Shown here: positions 7,749 through 15,367 of the stretch, in pieces
Layout of the letters: each line of letters begins with the position of its first letter
Numbering within the stretch: the first letter of the stretch is position 1
Assembly (NCBI GenBank): GCA_025353305.1
Contig: JANXQX010000007.1
Span: 1-19,544 of the forward strand
DNA length: 19,544 nucleotides
Source: Holophagaceae bacterium
GTDB lineage: Bacteria; Acidobacteriota; Holophagae; Holophagales; Holophagaceae
Reading direction: 5' to 3'
Program-made: the position numbers and the translations under genes
Notes under the pieces: model-generated
What the model was told of the DNA's origin: nothing
Seen by the model: only the letters and a program-made list of their open reading frames with translations
Database searches by the model: none

Positions 7749-7777
7749 GATGGGGGGAGGACCAGCCCCCCCCCATC
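7749..7777 (-). terminator. GC-rich intergenic hairpin
   Basis: A perfect 9-bp inverted repeat (GATGGGGGG / CCCCCCATC) with an 11-nt loop lies just after the stop of the capsid accessory gene (7783). On the minus strand it is followed by GCCATTTCCC, so the U-tract is poor. It could be a weak terminator or an RNA processing or stability element that sets the ratio of head gene products. Confidence 0.45.
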
Positions 7778-7782
7778 AGGGG

Positions 7783-8238
7783 TTAGAAGTTGGCAAGCTG
7801 GGCGACCAGGAAGCGAACTTCCAGGATCCCGTCCTGGGGCACGACTGCCCCCGGGCTGACCATGATGCCCAGGTCGGCGGCCAGCAATTTGTTGGCAGCG
7901 ACCACGTCGAAGTACTTGCCGGCAGCCTGTGCGGCCATAGTGGAGGTACCCACCACCGCGTCCGGAGCAATCGCGTCAATGATGGCGACGGCTGCATCCG
8001 TTTTCACGCCGACCACGGCAACGGTGGCCGTAGTGCATTTCTTGATGACCTCGGCCGCGGCGCCGAGAACGATCATGCCCTTCTTGAGGATGCCGATCTT
8101 AATCAGATCGGCGGACACATAGGCAGGGAACTTCTTGTAGAGTTCCGCGAAGTCGATCGAGAAGTTGACAACCTTGGCGGGGAGTCCGTGGATCTGGACG
8201 CCTCCAATGTCGCCGTGGGTGAGATCAAAAGTAGCCAT
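7783..8238 (-). CDS. putative capsid accessory/decoration protein
   Basis: 151 aa, directly downstream of the major capsid gene. The composition is small-residue rich (Ala, Val, Gly) with repeated short beta strands, for example MIVLGAAAEVIKKC, TATVAVVGVKTDAAVAII and ILEVRFLVAQLANF at the C-terminus. Strand-rich proteins of this size directly after the coat gene often decorate or cement the capsid, but I cannot assign this one to a named family. GAGG lies about 6 nt before ATG 8238. A 77-nt gap with a strong hairpin separates it from the coat gene, consistent with separate control of copy number. An alternative would be a minor head or tail structural protein. Confidence 0.6.
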   Translation of the reverse strand: MATFDLTHGDIGGVQIHGLPAKVVNFSIDFAELYKKFPAYVSADLIKIGILKKGMIVLGAAAEVIKKCTTATVAVVGVKTDAAVAIIDAIAPDAVVGTSTMAAQAAGKYFDVVAANKLLAADLGIMVSPGAVVPQDGILEVRFLVAQLANF

Positions 8239-8279
8239 GGGTGCCTCGTATCAAAAGGAAAGCTAGGGAGGGGAATGCA

Positions 8280-8305
8280 ACCCCCCGGTCATCGGGCCGG
8301 GGGGT
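8280..8305 (-). terminator. strong GC hairpin after the major capsid gene
   Basis: A 9-bp perfect stem (ACCCCCCGG / CCGGGGGGT) with an 8-nt loop starts about 11 nt after the capsid stop codon. The following RNA is UGCAUUCCCC rather than a long U-tract. It may be a partial terminator or may protect the abundant coat mRNA from 3' decay. Confidence 0.5.
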
Positions 8306-8315
8306 CAGGGGGTGC

Positions 8316-9227
8316 CTACGGAATAGCAGGCCAGGCGGTGTCGATGCAGATCAGCATCTCAGGCTTGGAGACGCCGAACCCGTAGAGGCACATGCCGCGG
8401 ATGATGTCGCCGAAGCCATCAGGGTTGCGGAGGGTTTCCACCTTCTTGTCCATCTGCATGGCCCAGGTGATCGCCTTCTTGTGCCCGATGAGCATCTGCG
8501 TTTTGCCGCCGACGACTGCCAGCTGGTTGGAGAAATAGGTCCGGATGCCGGCGGTCTGGCCATTCACCTTGCCGGTGATGACGGTGGACTTGGCGCCCAG
8601 TCCCATGTCCTGAGCCTTGACCTGGGGGCCAGTGCCGAGCAGGTAGAGGCCTTCGTAAGAGGTCACAGCGAACAGGTCGCTGGTGTCCTCGACGTTCACC
8701 TTGTTCTTGCCCAGGAGCATGATGGCCTTCATGAAAGCCATCCAGAAAGCGTCGGCGGTGGGCGAGGTCAGCGTCCACTTGGTGGCGGCCGAGGCGTAGA
8801 CCGTCTGGAGCAGATCGGCACACATGAACTCGTCCATGTTCTTGGCCGCGCCGGTCATGAAGTCGCTCTGCAGGCGCATGTCGCTCTGTAGCTTCTCCAC
8901 CTCCTCGATTTCGAGGGCGAAAGCGGCAGTCTTGTCCAACTTCAGAGGGATGCTCTGGTAGCGGACGCGGTCCCGCTTTTGGGGCTGGCCAGGGATGTAG
9001 CGCCGGATGGGGATGTCGGGCATTTCACGAATGAAGATCGTGTCGCCAGGGCCCTTGGCTTCGTTTTCCCAGTCGTTGTTGGTAATGTCTTTGATGAACG
9101 TGCGCTCGTAGAGATGCACGTTGAGCTTGGTGCTCCAGATATCGGGCGTAGTTACGCCGCGGTCGATCTGTGAGCCGCCGCCGGTTCCGGCGAGTGCGGG
9201 GGTTTTCAAAAGGGCTTCACCAGCCAT
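8316..9227 (-). CDS. major capsid protein (P22 coat-like, HK97 fold)
   Basis: 303 aa. The N-terminal arm is flexible and Gly-rich (1-20), followed by VTTPDIWSTKLNVHLYERT and the segment FIKDITNNDWENEAKGPGDTI. The latter matches the 'W-s...N...e...aGDTv.I' pattern of P22-type coat proteins. A long helix (LEIEEVEKLQSDMRL, about 105-119) resembles the HK97 spine helix, and the C-terminus has an MYGFGV-like strand pattern (MCLYGFGVSKPEM). The order portal, scaffold, coat supports this strongly. CAGGAG lies 6 nt before ATG 9227. It ends in TAG followed by a GC hairpin. The protein should form the icosahedral shell with the scaffold protein encoded just upstream. Confidence 0.85.
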   Translation of the reverse strand: MAGEALLKTPALAGTGGGSQIDRGVTTPDIWSTKLNVHLYERTFIKDITNNDWENEAKGPGDTIFIREMPDIPIRRYIPGQPQKRDRVRYQSIPLKLDKTAAFALEIEEVEKLQSDMRLQSDFMTGAAKNMDEFMCADLLQTVYASAATKWTLTSPTADAFWMAFMKAIMLLGKNKVNVEDTSDLFAVTSYEGLYLLGTGPQVKAQDMGLGAKSTVITGKVNGQTAGIRTYFSNQLAVVGGKTQMLIGHKKAITWAMQMDKKVETLRNPDGFGDIIRGMCLYGFGVSKPEMLICIDTAWPAIP

Positions 9228-9249
9228 GACGAACTCCTGTCAGAAGGGG

Positions 9250-10281
9250 TTACATTCGGGTTGATGCCCCTCGGCCCATGGCAATGGCTTGTACTTCTCC
9301 GGCTTCCAGTTCTGCCTTCATCGCTACCACGGCCTCGGGGGCGTAGAGGTGACGATCCCGGGTCAAGGCCCGGTTCAGAACGGCCATGCGTTCTGTGGTG
9401 AGGTGAACAGGGGCCGGTGGATTGCCGGGAGAGAGGCTGGTCGGGAGAGTCCGGGGGGTCGCTTGCAGCGTCCCCGGGGTGGGAGCGGGCGCGCCAGGAG
9501 GCAAAGAGGTGGGCGGAAGCACCTGGCGAGAGGCGAAGTCAGCAAAGATGGCTTTAACATCTTCGATGTCATGCGCTTCTGGAACTAGGAGCATCTGCTG
9601 AACACTCTTGGCCACGTAGGCCGGCATCGACCGAAGGTGGTCCTGGAACTCCTTCGAGTTGATGGTGTTCGCCGCGTTGGGATAGACCTCGACCACAGGG
9701 GCGAGGAACTTCCTTCGGTGGTCCAGGATCCGGTTCTGCTCGGCCGTTTCCCGTGAACTTCTCACCACGGGTTCGAGGTCGTGCATCATGGGATCGAGGA
9801 TCCGCTTCCTTACAAACTTCTCCAAGCCAGGCGCCATGTCTCCGTAAACGTTGACAAAATCGGCCAGCTCTTGGTCATCCTCCGGAATGGAAGCACGGAG
9901 CTCCGGAGGCGGTGGGGTAGCGAGAAGGACCCGGAGGTCCGCAACCTCGCGTCTCAGTGTGTCCAGATCGGACTGCGCTGCAGAGAGCGCGCGCTGAGTT
10001 GGTTCGAGTCGCCCATGTTCACTGCGGTAACGACCTTCGAGATCGGCCAGTTGCGTTTGCAACGTCGCCACATCAGCCAAGGGAGCCGAGTCCTGGACCT
10101 GAGACGGCAGACCGGGATCTGGCATCAAAGGAGGGGTAGGCGGGTCCTGGGGAGACGACTGAAGATTTCCATTGAAGTCCGGGGGATTCGCCGCAGCGGC
10201 CTCCAGTTCCAATAGACGTGCCTTCTGCCTCTCTATGAAGCTGTTTGTGGTGGGCTTTTGCTCGGACTCCGTCCCTAGCAT
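9250..10281 (-). CDS. scaffolding protein
   Basis: 343 aa. It begins with a Pro/Gln-rich disordered stretch, then a coiled coil (about 72-118: ATLQTQLADLEGRYR, AAQSDLDTLRREVADLRVLL). A helical core follows (130-260), then a Pro/Thr-rich linker (about 258-296), and a short basic helical tail (LTTERMAVLNRALTR, EAVVAMKAELEAGEV). A predicted coiled-coil protein of this size between portal and major capsid genes is the standard place for an internal scaffold, which templates procapsid assembly and leaves before DNA filling. The C-terminal basic helix would be the coat-binding part, by analogy with P22 gp8. TTAGGAG lies 6 nt before ATG 10281. The call rests on architecture and position, since scaffolds diverge fast. 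Confidence 0.75.
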   Translation of the reverse strand: MLGTESEQKPTTNSFIERQKARLLELEAAAANPPDFNGNLQSSPQDPPTPPLMPDPGLPSQVQDSAPLADVATLQTQLADLEGRYRSEHGRLEPTQRALSAAQSDLDTLRREVADLRVLLATPPPPELRASIPEDDQELADFVNVYGDMAPGLEKFVRKRILDPMMHDLEPVVRSSRETAEQNRILDHRRKFLAPVVEVYPNAANTINSKEFQDHLRSMPAYVAKSVQQMLLVPEAHDIEDVKAIFADFASRQVLPPTSLPPGAPAPTPGTLQATPRTLPTSLSPGNPPAPVHLTTERMAVLNRALTRDRHLYAPEAVVAMKAELEAGEVQAIAMGRGASTRM

Positions 10282-10331
10282 GGGGTTCTCCTAAAGGGGC
10301 TATGGCTACAAAGTAGGCATTGCTTTGTTAA

Positions 10332-10360
10332 AGAATTGATCTTCTATTGCGCATTGTCAA
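10332..10360 (-). promoter_or_regulatory. candidate internal promoter before the scaffold gene
   Basis: TTGACA (10355-10360, minus strand) matches the -35 consensus exactly. The sequence 17 nt further, AATTCT, is a poor -10 (3 of 6). The surrounding 10310-10400 stretch is visibly more AT-rich than the flanks. An ACAAAG/CTTTGT inverted repeat follows at about 10304-10327. Speculative. Confidence 0.25.
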
Positions 10361-10629
10361 TAGATCGGCTTTGACGTTCTTTTGTATATTGTTCTCGCTT
10401 ATCTACCTCCGCTTTAAGATCCAGCAGGTAGGCGAGAGTCTTACGGGAGGATTTGAGCTCAAGCACTCTATCAAAGTCTTTAGCCCGGTCAAACCCTTGA
10501 GCGTCATCCAGATACCGCTTGGTAATGAGCGCTAATAGGTGTGGGCACCCCTCCAATTGACGGGAGGCTACCTCCTCCAGTTCCTCGTTGGAGGCCTCCA
10601 GAAAGCGGGGGGTCAAAGCGGTCGGACAT
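10344..10629 (-). CDS. small unknown protein, apparently frameshifted at a C6 run
   Basis: A good SD (AAGGAG, 5 nt spacing) precedes ATG at 10629, which begins nine bases after the portal stop. This frame reads MSDRFDP and then, if uninterrupted, ends after 42 residues of low-complexity sequence. The neighbouring frame holds a protein-like helical sequence (RFLEASNEELEEVASRQLEG, then CPHLLALITKRYLDD, LLDLKAEVDKREQY) but has only a TTG start at 10655 inside the portal gene with no SD. Dropping one C from the six at 10607-10612 joins the frames into a 94-aa protein. So either the sequence has an indel, the gene is mutated, or a +1 ribosomal shift occurs at CCC-C. Function is unknown. The place between portal and scaffold suggests a minor head gene. 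Confidence 0.6.
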
Positions 10630-10638
10630 GGGAACTCC

Positions 10639-12987
10639 TTATTTGGCAAGGACAAGGGCAGGGGCGGAGGCAGGGGCGGAGGGCAGGACAGGGGCGGAGG
10701 GCAGGGGCAGGGCTCCCAGGTGCTCCATGGTGTGGTCGATGATGATGTCCGCGGCCTTCTTGGCTTCCTCCGAGAGCAAATTGAGCTGTTCGCCGACAGT
10801 CTTCCCTACTGCCACCTTCATCCCAAGGGCCTGGTCTGGGATCTCCCCGAAGTATTTAAGGGCCCGATCCTTGTCCGTCATCTCGGGCTGGTACTTCTTG
10901 CCCATGGCTGCCCCGTTTTCCTGAATGGCTTGCTGGCGCTGCTGATCCTCTTCGCGCAGGCGCTTTTGGTCTGTGGAGGAGTAGACGAAGCCTTCGTCCT
11001 TGAAGCCGAGCTTGTCGAACTGGTAGGCGTAGATCCGGCTCTTGTCGATCAGGAACTTGGCATCGGGGTCATTGTTGATGGCGGTCATCGCTTCGGAGAT
11101 TCGGGACACCATGACTTCGTCGGCCATGACACTATTCACGCCCAGGGCCACGACATCGAAGTCCCCTTTGATTCCATCGTCGGCGCAAAGCTGCATTTCC
11201 CAGAAGTAGTAGGCGGTAACCAAAGGGATGATGAGCTCCCGGTCAATATTGCGCTGGACGCTCCGGGTAGCTGCGTCAGCCCAGCCGCCGATGATCGAGA
11301 GCCCTGAGCTCGTCCGGTTGTGGCCACCGGGGCCCGTCATGCCCTGGACCAGGTCTGGCAGGGAGGTGGATTCCTGCACGTTCTTGTTGGCGATCTCCAC
11401 CATCATGCGCAACTGCGGGGTGGTGTTGGGGACGACGGTGAACTGCACGGGAGGAATGGTGAGATCGTCCAGATTTTCAACCACAAACATCTTGCCGCAA
11501 TGCAGGGTGGGATCCTGGTTCTTGACCCGGCTCTTGTCATACCAGCCAAGGGGTAAGGCGCTGATCGCCATGTTGTCGAGCATGGCCCGATAGGCCGTGT
11601 TCAGGACGGCCTGCCAGTCCGCCATCATCCAGGCGGGACCCTGGCCAAACAATTTCTTAGGGATCTTTTCGTAAGGCACCACAAAGAACGGCAAGCGCTT
11701 GGGCTGCAGGTCCACTGCCATGGCCTTGATGACGTGGTTGCCGATGATCCAAATATTGGCGATGACCCGGTCCTCATTCTTGGGATCCACGTCCGCCATG
11801 GCGCCCGTCTTCACATCGAACCGTTTAATCTTGGGGACATCGGCGCCGTAGCCCTTGAGCTCGGCGACACTCATGGTGCCCCACCATTCCAGCACCACAT
11901 GGCGCCGGGAAACTCCAGTCGGGTCCATTTCCTTGTTGGCGGCCATGACGCCCTGCTCCCACTGCAAAGGAGACCACTTCCCAGTGCCATCGGCCAAGGC
12001 TTGGGTGATCTGGTCGGGCCGGAATTTGGCATCCGTTCTGTCCGCGAGATCCATGATCTCGGCCTCGGTGCAGACGTGACGCACTACGGCATATTCCAGT
12101 TTTTCCACGCACCAGGCGCCAGGGCTCGGGTAGAAGTCCCACACGCTGATGTTGCTGGTGGTCGGGGCATAGGACACCAGGCCATCGGCATCGAAGAAGG
12201 ACCACGCCCCGCCCTTTCTTACCCAGCGGCCTGGATTCGATCGCTTGGTCAGGGGCCCCTGGAAGATCATTGAGCCATACAGGCAAAACTCCAGCCCGCC
12301 CTGGTCATAGGCCGAATCGAAGCGGTCCTCCTGCATGTGGTCGTCGATCTGCTTTTTCATTCTCCGAGAGCGATCCAGGGCCAGCTTGTAGACATCGTCG
12401 AGCATGGATTCAACTTCCATCTCCTTGGCGATCTCGGCGGCCAAGGCCTGATCCTGCATGGAGGCGAGGTCCTGGTGGAGGACTTCCTTCAGTTTCTCCT
12501 CGGGGAAGTCCAGCAGGGTCGGCTTCTTGGTCGGCTTGACATCGTATTTCAGCCCGATCTCGCGCAGACGGGCGAAGGCTGCGGCAACCTTGGTTCGGGT
12601 CACCTTCATGGTCACCTTGGAGCGGATCCCCATGGCAATCTCATTGGCCGGCCTGGGCGATTGGCCCCGGAAGTTCTCATGCACGAGGAGCCATTGGGCC
12701 TCTTCCTCATACTTGTACATGGAGGCAATGTTGAAATCATTCAGGACCCGGGTGGCCAGGATATCGGGGATCTTGGTCAGGTCCACCCCGAAGGTCACGC
12801 CGCCGGAATTGCCGACACCGTTGGCAGGGTTCCCCATGGGGTAGCCCGGGGATTGGAGCAGGATGGGACTATTGGGGTTCAGGGGCACTCCCGCTGATTG
12901 CAGGGTTGCCCGTTGGGCATCAATGACCGCGTTGCTGGTCGGGGGTGGGGACGGAAATTCAACCGTACCGCGCAATCCTTCTACCAT
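10639..12987 (-). CDS. portal protein (P22-like podovirus type)
   Basis: 782 aa, close to the roughly 725 aa of P22 portal. It directly follows the large terminase gene with an 11-nt gap. The N-terminal 75 residues are Pro/Gly/Asn-rich. A helical region (about 85-235) leads into the mixed core with VLEWWGTMS and YEKIPKKLFGQGPAWMM (a typical portal stretch). Later come NTAYRAMLDNMAIS, a TSLPDLVQGMTGPGG loop and a following long helix, and a helical C-terminal barrel-like region with charged coiled-coil character (TDQKRLREEDQQRQQ). It ends in a Pro/Ala tail. The portal is the dodecameric channel at one vertex through which DNA enters and leaves, and it binds terminase and adaptor. GGGAGG lies 5 nt before ATG 12987. 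Its stop codon overlaps the SD of the next gene. Confidence 0.85.
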   Translation of the reverse strand: MVEGLRGTVEFPSPPPTSNAVIDAQRATLQSAGVPLNPNSPILLQSPGYPMGNPANGVGNSGGVTFGVDLTKIPDILATRVLNDFNIASMYKYEEEAQWLLVHENFRGQSPRPANEIAMGIRSKVTMKVTRTKVAAAFARLREIGLKYDVKPTKKPTLLDFPEEKLKEVLHQDLASMQDQALAAEIAKEMEVESMLDDVYKLALDRSRRMKKQIDDHMQEDRFDSAYDQGGLEFCLYGSMIFQGPLTKRSNPGRWVRKGGAWSFFDADGLVSYAPTTSNISVWDFYPSPGAWCVEKLEYAVVRHVCTEAEIMDLADRTDAKFRPDQITQALADGTGKWSPLQWEQGVMAANKEMDPTGVSRRHVVLEWWGTMSVAELKGYGADVPKIKRFDVKTGAMADVDPKNEDRVIANIWIIGNHVIKAMAVDLQPKRLPFFVVPYEKIPKKLFGQGPAWMMADWQAVLNTAYRAMLDNMAISALPLGWYDKSRVKNQDPTLHCGKMFVVENLDDLTIPPVQFTVVPNTTPQLRMMVEIANKNVQESTSLPDLVQGMTGPGGHNRTSSGLSIIGGWADAATRSVQRNIDRELIIPLVTAYYFWEMQLCADDGIKGDFDVVALGVNSVMADEVMVSRISEAMTAINNDPDAKFLIDKSRIYAYQFDKLGFKDEGFVYSSTDQKRLREEDQQRQQAIQENGAAMGKKYQPEMTDKDRALKYFGEIPDQALGMKVAVGKTVGEQLNLLSEEAKKAADIIIDHTMEHLGALPLPSAPVLPSAPASAPALVLAK
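10656..10712 (-). repeat. low-complexity GGGGCGGAGG repeats in the portal 3' end
   Basis: Three imperfect copies of GGGGCGGAGG plus related GGGGCAGGG units (plus-strand reading) encode the Pro/Ala/Ser-rich C-terminal tail of the portal. They probably form a disordered tail and may vary in number between relatives by slippage. Confidence 0.6.
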
Positions 12988-12998
12988 CGGAGCCTCCC

Positions 12999-14456
12999 TC
13001 AGTATCCCGTATTTGAATCGAGCGGCTTCCAGCCGAATCCTGCGTTGATTGTTTCCCTATAATCCTTCGGTTTCGCGTGTATGTCGAGATCCCAGAATCC
13101 GTAACGGGTGGCGTCCATGCCGTGATCCTTCTTCTTGCGTGGCACCGGATGTCCGTCCGAGTTGACCTTCTTCTCATCCCAGATGTAGTTCTGCCACTCC
13201 TCAATGAAGTGAATGCAGTGCCGCATTACCTTGAACCGGCCGGTCTGCATGGCAGTCCAAAGACGATTGATCCCGGAATAGACCGGGTTATAGGCGTTTT
13301 TTATATCCCAGTCGTCGCCGAACGCGACCCGGTAGTCCTTCATGAGGTTCTTGGCATCCTCGTCGGCCCTCCGGTTGGAGGAGGGGTCAATCCGGATCGG
13401 ATAACGTCCAAACTTGGCCTTCATGGCGAAGGAGTGTAGGGCCGCATTGCCGCCCTCCTCGTAGTGCTCGTTGGCCAAATAGGTGACCTTGGAGTGGTAG
13501 TCCTTGATAAGGAGCATTCCGGCAGTGATGCCGACCGGAGCCACGTCTAGGCCGATTATGCCTGGGTCGTAATCCTCGAGTTCAAAGGAAGGCACAATCA
13601 AGCGCTTCGGGTCGATTGGGTAGACCAGGCCGGTGGCCATGGTCGGGATACCCTTGGACCGGGCCTCCAGTTCATGGGGCAGCAGGCCGGCCGCCAGGGT
13701 GCGCTTCTCTTCTGTAGAGAGATGGGGCACGTCATCCCAGCCGATGGTGATGTGGCGAACAAACGTGGGATCGGTCTCTTTCAGGATCCAGGTAACCAGT
13801 TCGGTCCAACCCTTCAGGGGGGTGAAGGTTACCAGCATGATGCCTGAGGCCTTGTCGCCGGTCCCGGCGGTACGCATCTTGTTCTCGGTGAACACGTCCC
13901 AATCACATTCCTCGTCGATCCAGATAACCTGCTTGGCATCTCCCTGGAAGGCCTCCCGGCCTTGGACGTTGCTCATCAGCTCCAGGACAGAGACGCCACC
14001 TGAGATGTGCTGGATCCAAGAGGTTTCCATGGTGTCGGCCATGCCTTGGCGCATGGTCTTGTCTATGATTAATTCCTTGGGAATCATGCCGGAGCCAAAG
14101 TCGGTCCTGATGTCTCCAAATAGCTCGGTCTGCATGACCTTACGTAGCTGCTCGAAAGTCACAGCGATGCACCGGGCCTGGATCGGCCGGAAGAACCTCC
14201 GCCCCTTCCACCAATCCGGGTAAATGCCGGTCAGGTGACAAGTGACCTCATAGCCGGCCGATAGGGTCTTGCCGACGCGGTTGGCGCCGAAGAGGGCCTT
14301 GACTTTGCAGTTGAACCCAAAGAACTCAGCCTGTTTTTCGTAGGGGACATAGTCTTGGAACTTCCGGTATTTCTGCCGGCGCTCCATCTCTGCCAAGAGC
14401 TCGGTATATTCCTGTTCGGGGGAGACTGTATTTGCGTTGTCGGGGCGAAAGTCCAT
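12999..14456 (-). CDS. terL: terminase large subunit (ATPase and nuclease)
   Basis: 485 aa. The N-terminal ATPase domain carries Walker A GANRVGKT (57-64) and Walker B VIWIDEE (177-183, catalytic Glu at 182/183). A motif-III-like LVTFTPL strand is at 208-214. The C-terminal RNase H-like nuclease domain shows IGLDVAP (Asp304), RIDPSS (Asp357) and KKDHGMDATRY (Asp444, Asp448), the usual acidic metal-binding cluster. The motor packages DNA into the procapsid through the portal and cuts the concatemer. The pattern is closest to P22/Sf6-type (headful) terminases, which is inference from motif style. Its ATG shares one base with the small subunit's TAA stop (TAATG), so the two are translationally coupled. 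Confidence 0.93.
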   Translation of the reverse strand: MDFRPDNANTVSPEQEYTELLAEMERRQKYRKFQDYVPYEKQAEFFGFNCKVKALFGANRVGKTLSAGYEVTCHLTGIYPDWWKGRRFFRPIQARCIAVTFEQLRKVMQTELFGDIRTDFGSGMIPKELIIDKTMRQGMADTMETSWIQHISGGVSVLELMSNVQGREAFQGDAKQVIWIDEECDWDVFTENKMRTAGTGDKASGIMLVTFTPLKGWTELVTWILKETDPTFVRHITIGWDDVPHLSTEEKRTLAAGLLPHELEARSKGIPTMATGLVYPIDPKRLIVPSFELEDYDPGIIGLDVAPVGITAGMLLIKDYHSKVTYLANEHYEEGGNAALHSFAMKAKFGRYPIRIDPSSNRRADEDAKNLMKDYRVAFGDDWDIKNAYNPVYSGINRLWTAMQTGRFKVMRHCIHFIEEWQNYIWDEKKVNSDGHPVPRKKKDHGMDATRYGFWDLDIHAKPKDYRETINAGFGWKPLDSNTGY

Positions 14457-15247
14457 TATGTCTCTCCCGGGATGTCGAGGTCTGGAGTCACGTCGATGAT
14501 GTCGTGTCCAGGCTGCATTCCGGGAGAGGAGGGCTCCGCCGCCCGCTCTAGGACTGTAAGGGGGTCCGTTTGACTCATCTGCAGGGCCATAAGCCTGCGC
14601 ACTTTAGGATTGGCAGCCAGTTCCCGCATTCGTTCCCGAAGGGCCTCTTCAGGCATGGCGCGGAAGTCTCCGCCGCCTCGGATATGGTGGTGATTCTGGT
14701 CCACCTCGAGGCGCTCGACCATACCTCGGTTCACGGTCCTGGGCAGAACCCGGTGGGCATAGTCCACTTTGACCTTGAGCATCTTGGGGTCCAGGCCCTT
14801 CTCTTCTGCGTTCATGACATCGTGCTTGATGCGCTCACTGAGCTCCAGCTGGTGGGCGTGGTTCCAAATGTCAAGCATCTTGGCGAAAGCGGCATCCACT
14901 TCGCACCAGCGCAGGATCTCCATGAGGCTAGGCCACCAGTTAGAATCTTCCAGGTGCTCGGCGCGCTTGGAATCCAGTAACTCGATGAGGGTATATCCCT
15001 GGCCGAGCAACTGCTGGATCTCATGCTTGACTTCCACTGTGGTTTTGGCGCCTTCTTCCCACAACAACATAATGCCATCGGCCAGCTGGGCGTGGCGTTG
15101 GGGCGTCGGTATGGCCTTAATCCAAGGCCTGGTCATGCCGCCACGATCCCAAACCCTGGTCAACCGCTCCTCCACCTTGGCCGCGGCCCGGATCTCCGGT
15201 ATTAGGCTGATCGCCTCAACTTGTCGCTGCTCAGAGGTTTGGTCCAT
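14456..15247 (-). CDS. terS: terminase small subunit (DNA recognition), probable
   Basis: 263 aa from ATG 15247. An alternative in-frame ATG at 15265 sits in the tail of the terminator hairpin with no SD. At 15247 a weak GGGA lies 3 nt upstream. The N-terminal half is helical. A segment with SLMEILRWCEVDAAFAKMLDI followed by a long charged helix and a KVDYAHRVLPRTVN region resembles Sf6-type small terminases (helix-turn-helix, then 'e-W...Dpef...y..Ar', then K..aR..lap..y). The C-terminal part is Pro-rich and acidic, fitting a TerL-binding tail. The protein should form a ring that recognises the packaging site. Position directly before terL supports the call. Confidence 0.75.
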   Translation of the reverse strand: MDQTSEQRQVEAISLIPEIRAAAKVEERLTRVWDRGGMTRPWIKAIPTPQRHAQLADGIMLLWEEGAKTTVEVKHEIQQLLGQGYTLIELLDSKRAEHLEDSNWWPSLMEILRWCEVDAAFAKMLDIWNHAHQLELSERIKHDVMNAEEKGLDPKMLKVKVDYAHRVLPRTVNRGMVERLEVDQNHHHIRGGGDFRAMPEEALRERMRELAANPKVRRLMALQMSQTDPLTVLERAAEPSSPGMQPGHDIIDVTPDLDIPGET

Positions 15248-15270
15248 GTTCCCAGGATAGTGCAAAACAG

Positions 15271-15305
15271 AAACCCCCGCACCTGGGAAGCAAGTGCGGG
15301 GGTTT
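15271..15305 (-). terminator. strong intrinsic terminator before the packaging genes
   Basis: Arms AAACCCCCGCAC (15271-15282) and GTGCGGGGGTTT (15294-15305) pair perfectly over 12 bp around an 11-nt loop. In minus-strand transcripts the stem is followed by UUUCUGUUUUG, a serviceable U-tract. It lies after the HU gene and also after a strong promoter (15340-15367). So it can both end the HU transcript and block entry into terS unless antitermination occurs. The stem with its flanking A/T could also work on the plus strand. Confidence 0.9.
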
Positions 15306-15339
15306 GTGTCACCACCCAGGAGGGAATACTAGAGGAAAG

Positions 15340-15367
15340 ATTATCCAGATGCTAAACCCGGTGTCAA
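15340..15367 (-). promoter_or_regulatory. near-consensus sigma70-type promoter facing the late genes
   Basis: The -35 TTGACA (15362-15367, 6 of 6) and the -10 GATAAT (15340-15345, 5 of 6) are 16 nt apart. The -35 overlaps the HU stop codon. The predicted start is near 15333, giving a leader of about 60 nt that runs straight into the terminator at 15305-15271. terS starts at 15247. Confidence 0.75.

Noticed and set aside
7714..8891. Plus-strand open frames of 223 and 216 codons opposite the capsid genes
   Set aside because: They are antisense to well-supported capsid and accessory genes, have no good SD and show no recognisable domains.
5114..10346. Genome-wide reassignment of TAG to an amino acid
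   Set aside because: TAG ends the capsid, fibre and other genes at sensible positions, with hairpins or good SD/ATG right after. Continuing past the capsid TAG soon reaches TGA, so TAG acts as a real stop. Only local readthrough remains possible.
10588..12897. Several plus-strand open frames of 120-240 codons opposite the portal gene
   Set aside because: All mirror the portal codon structure and look like shadow translations; none has a credible start signal or motif.
15247..15265. terS start at ATG 15265
   Set aside because: It would begin in the terminator tail with only a distant G-run as SD; ATG 15247 has at least a weak GGGA nearby. Not settled beyond doubt.
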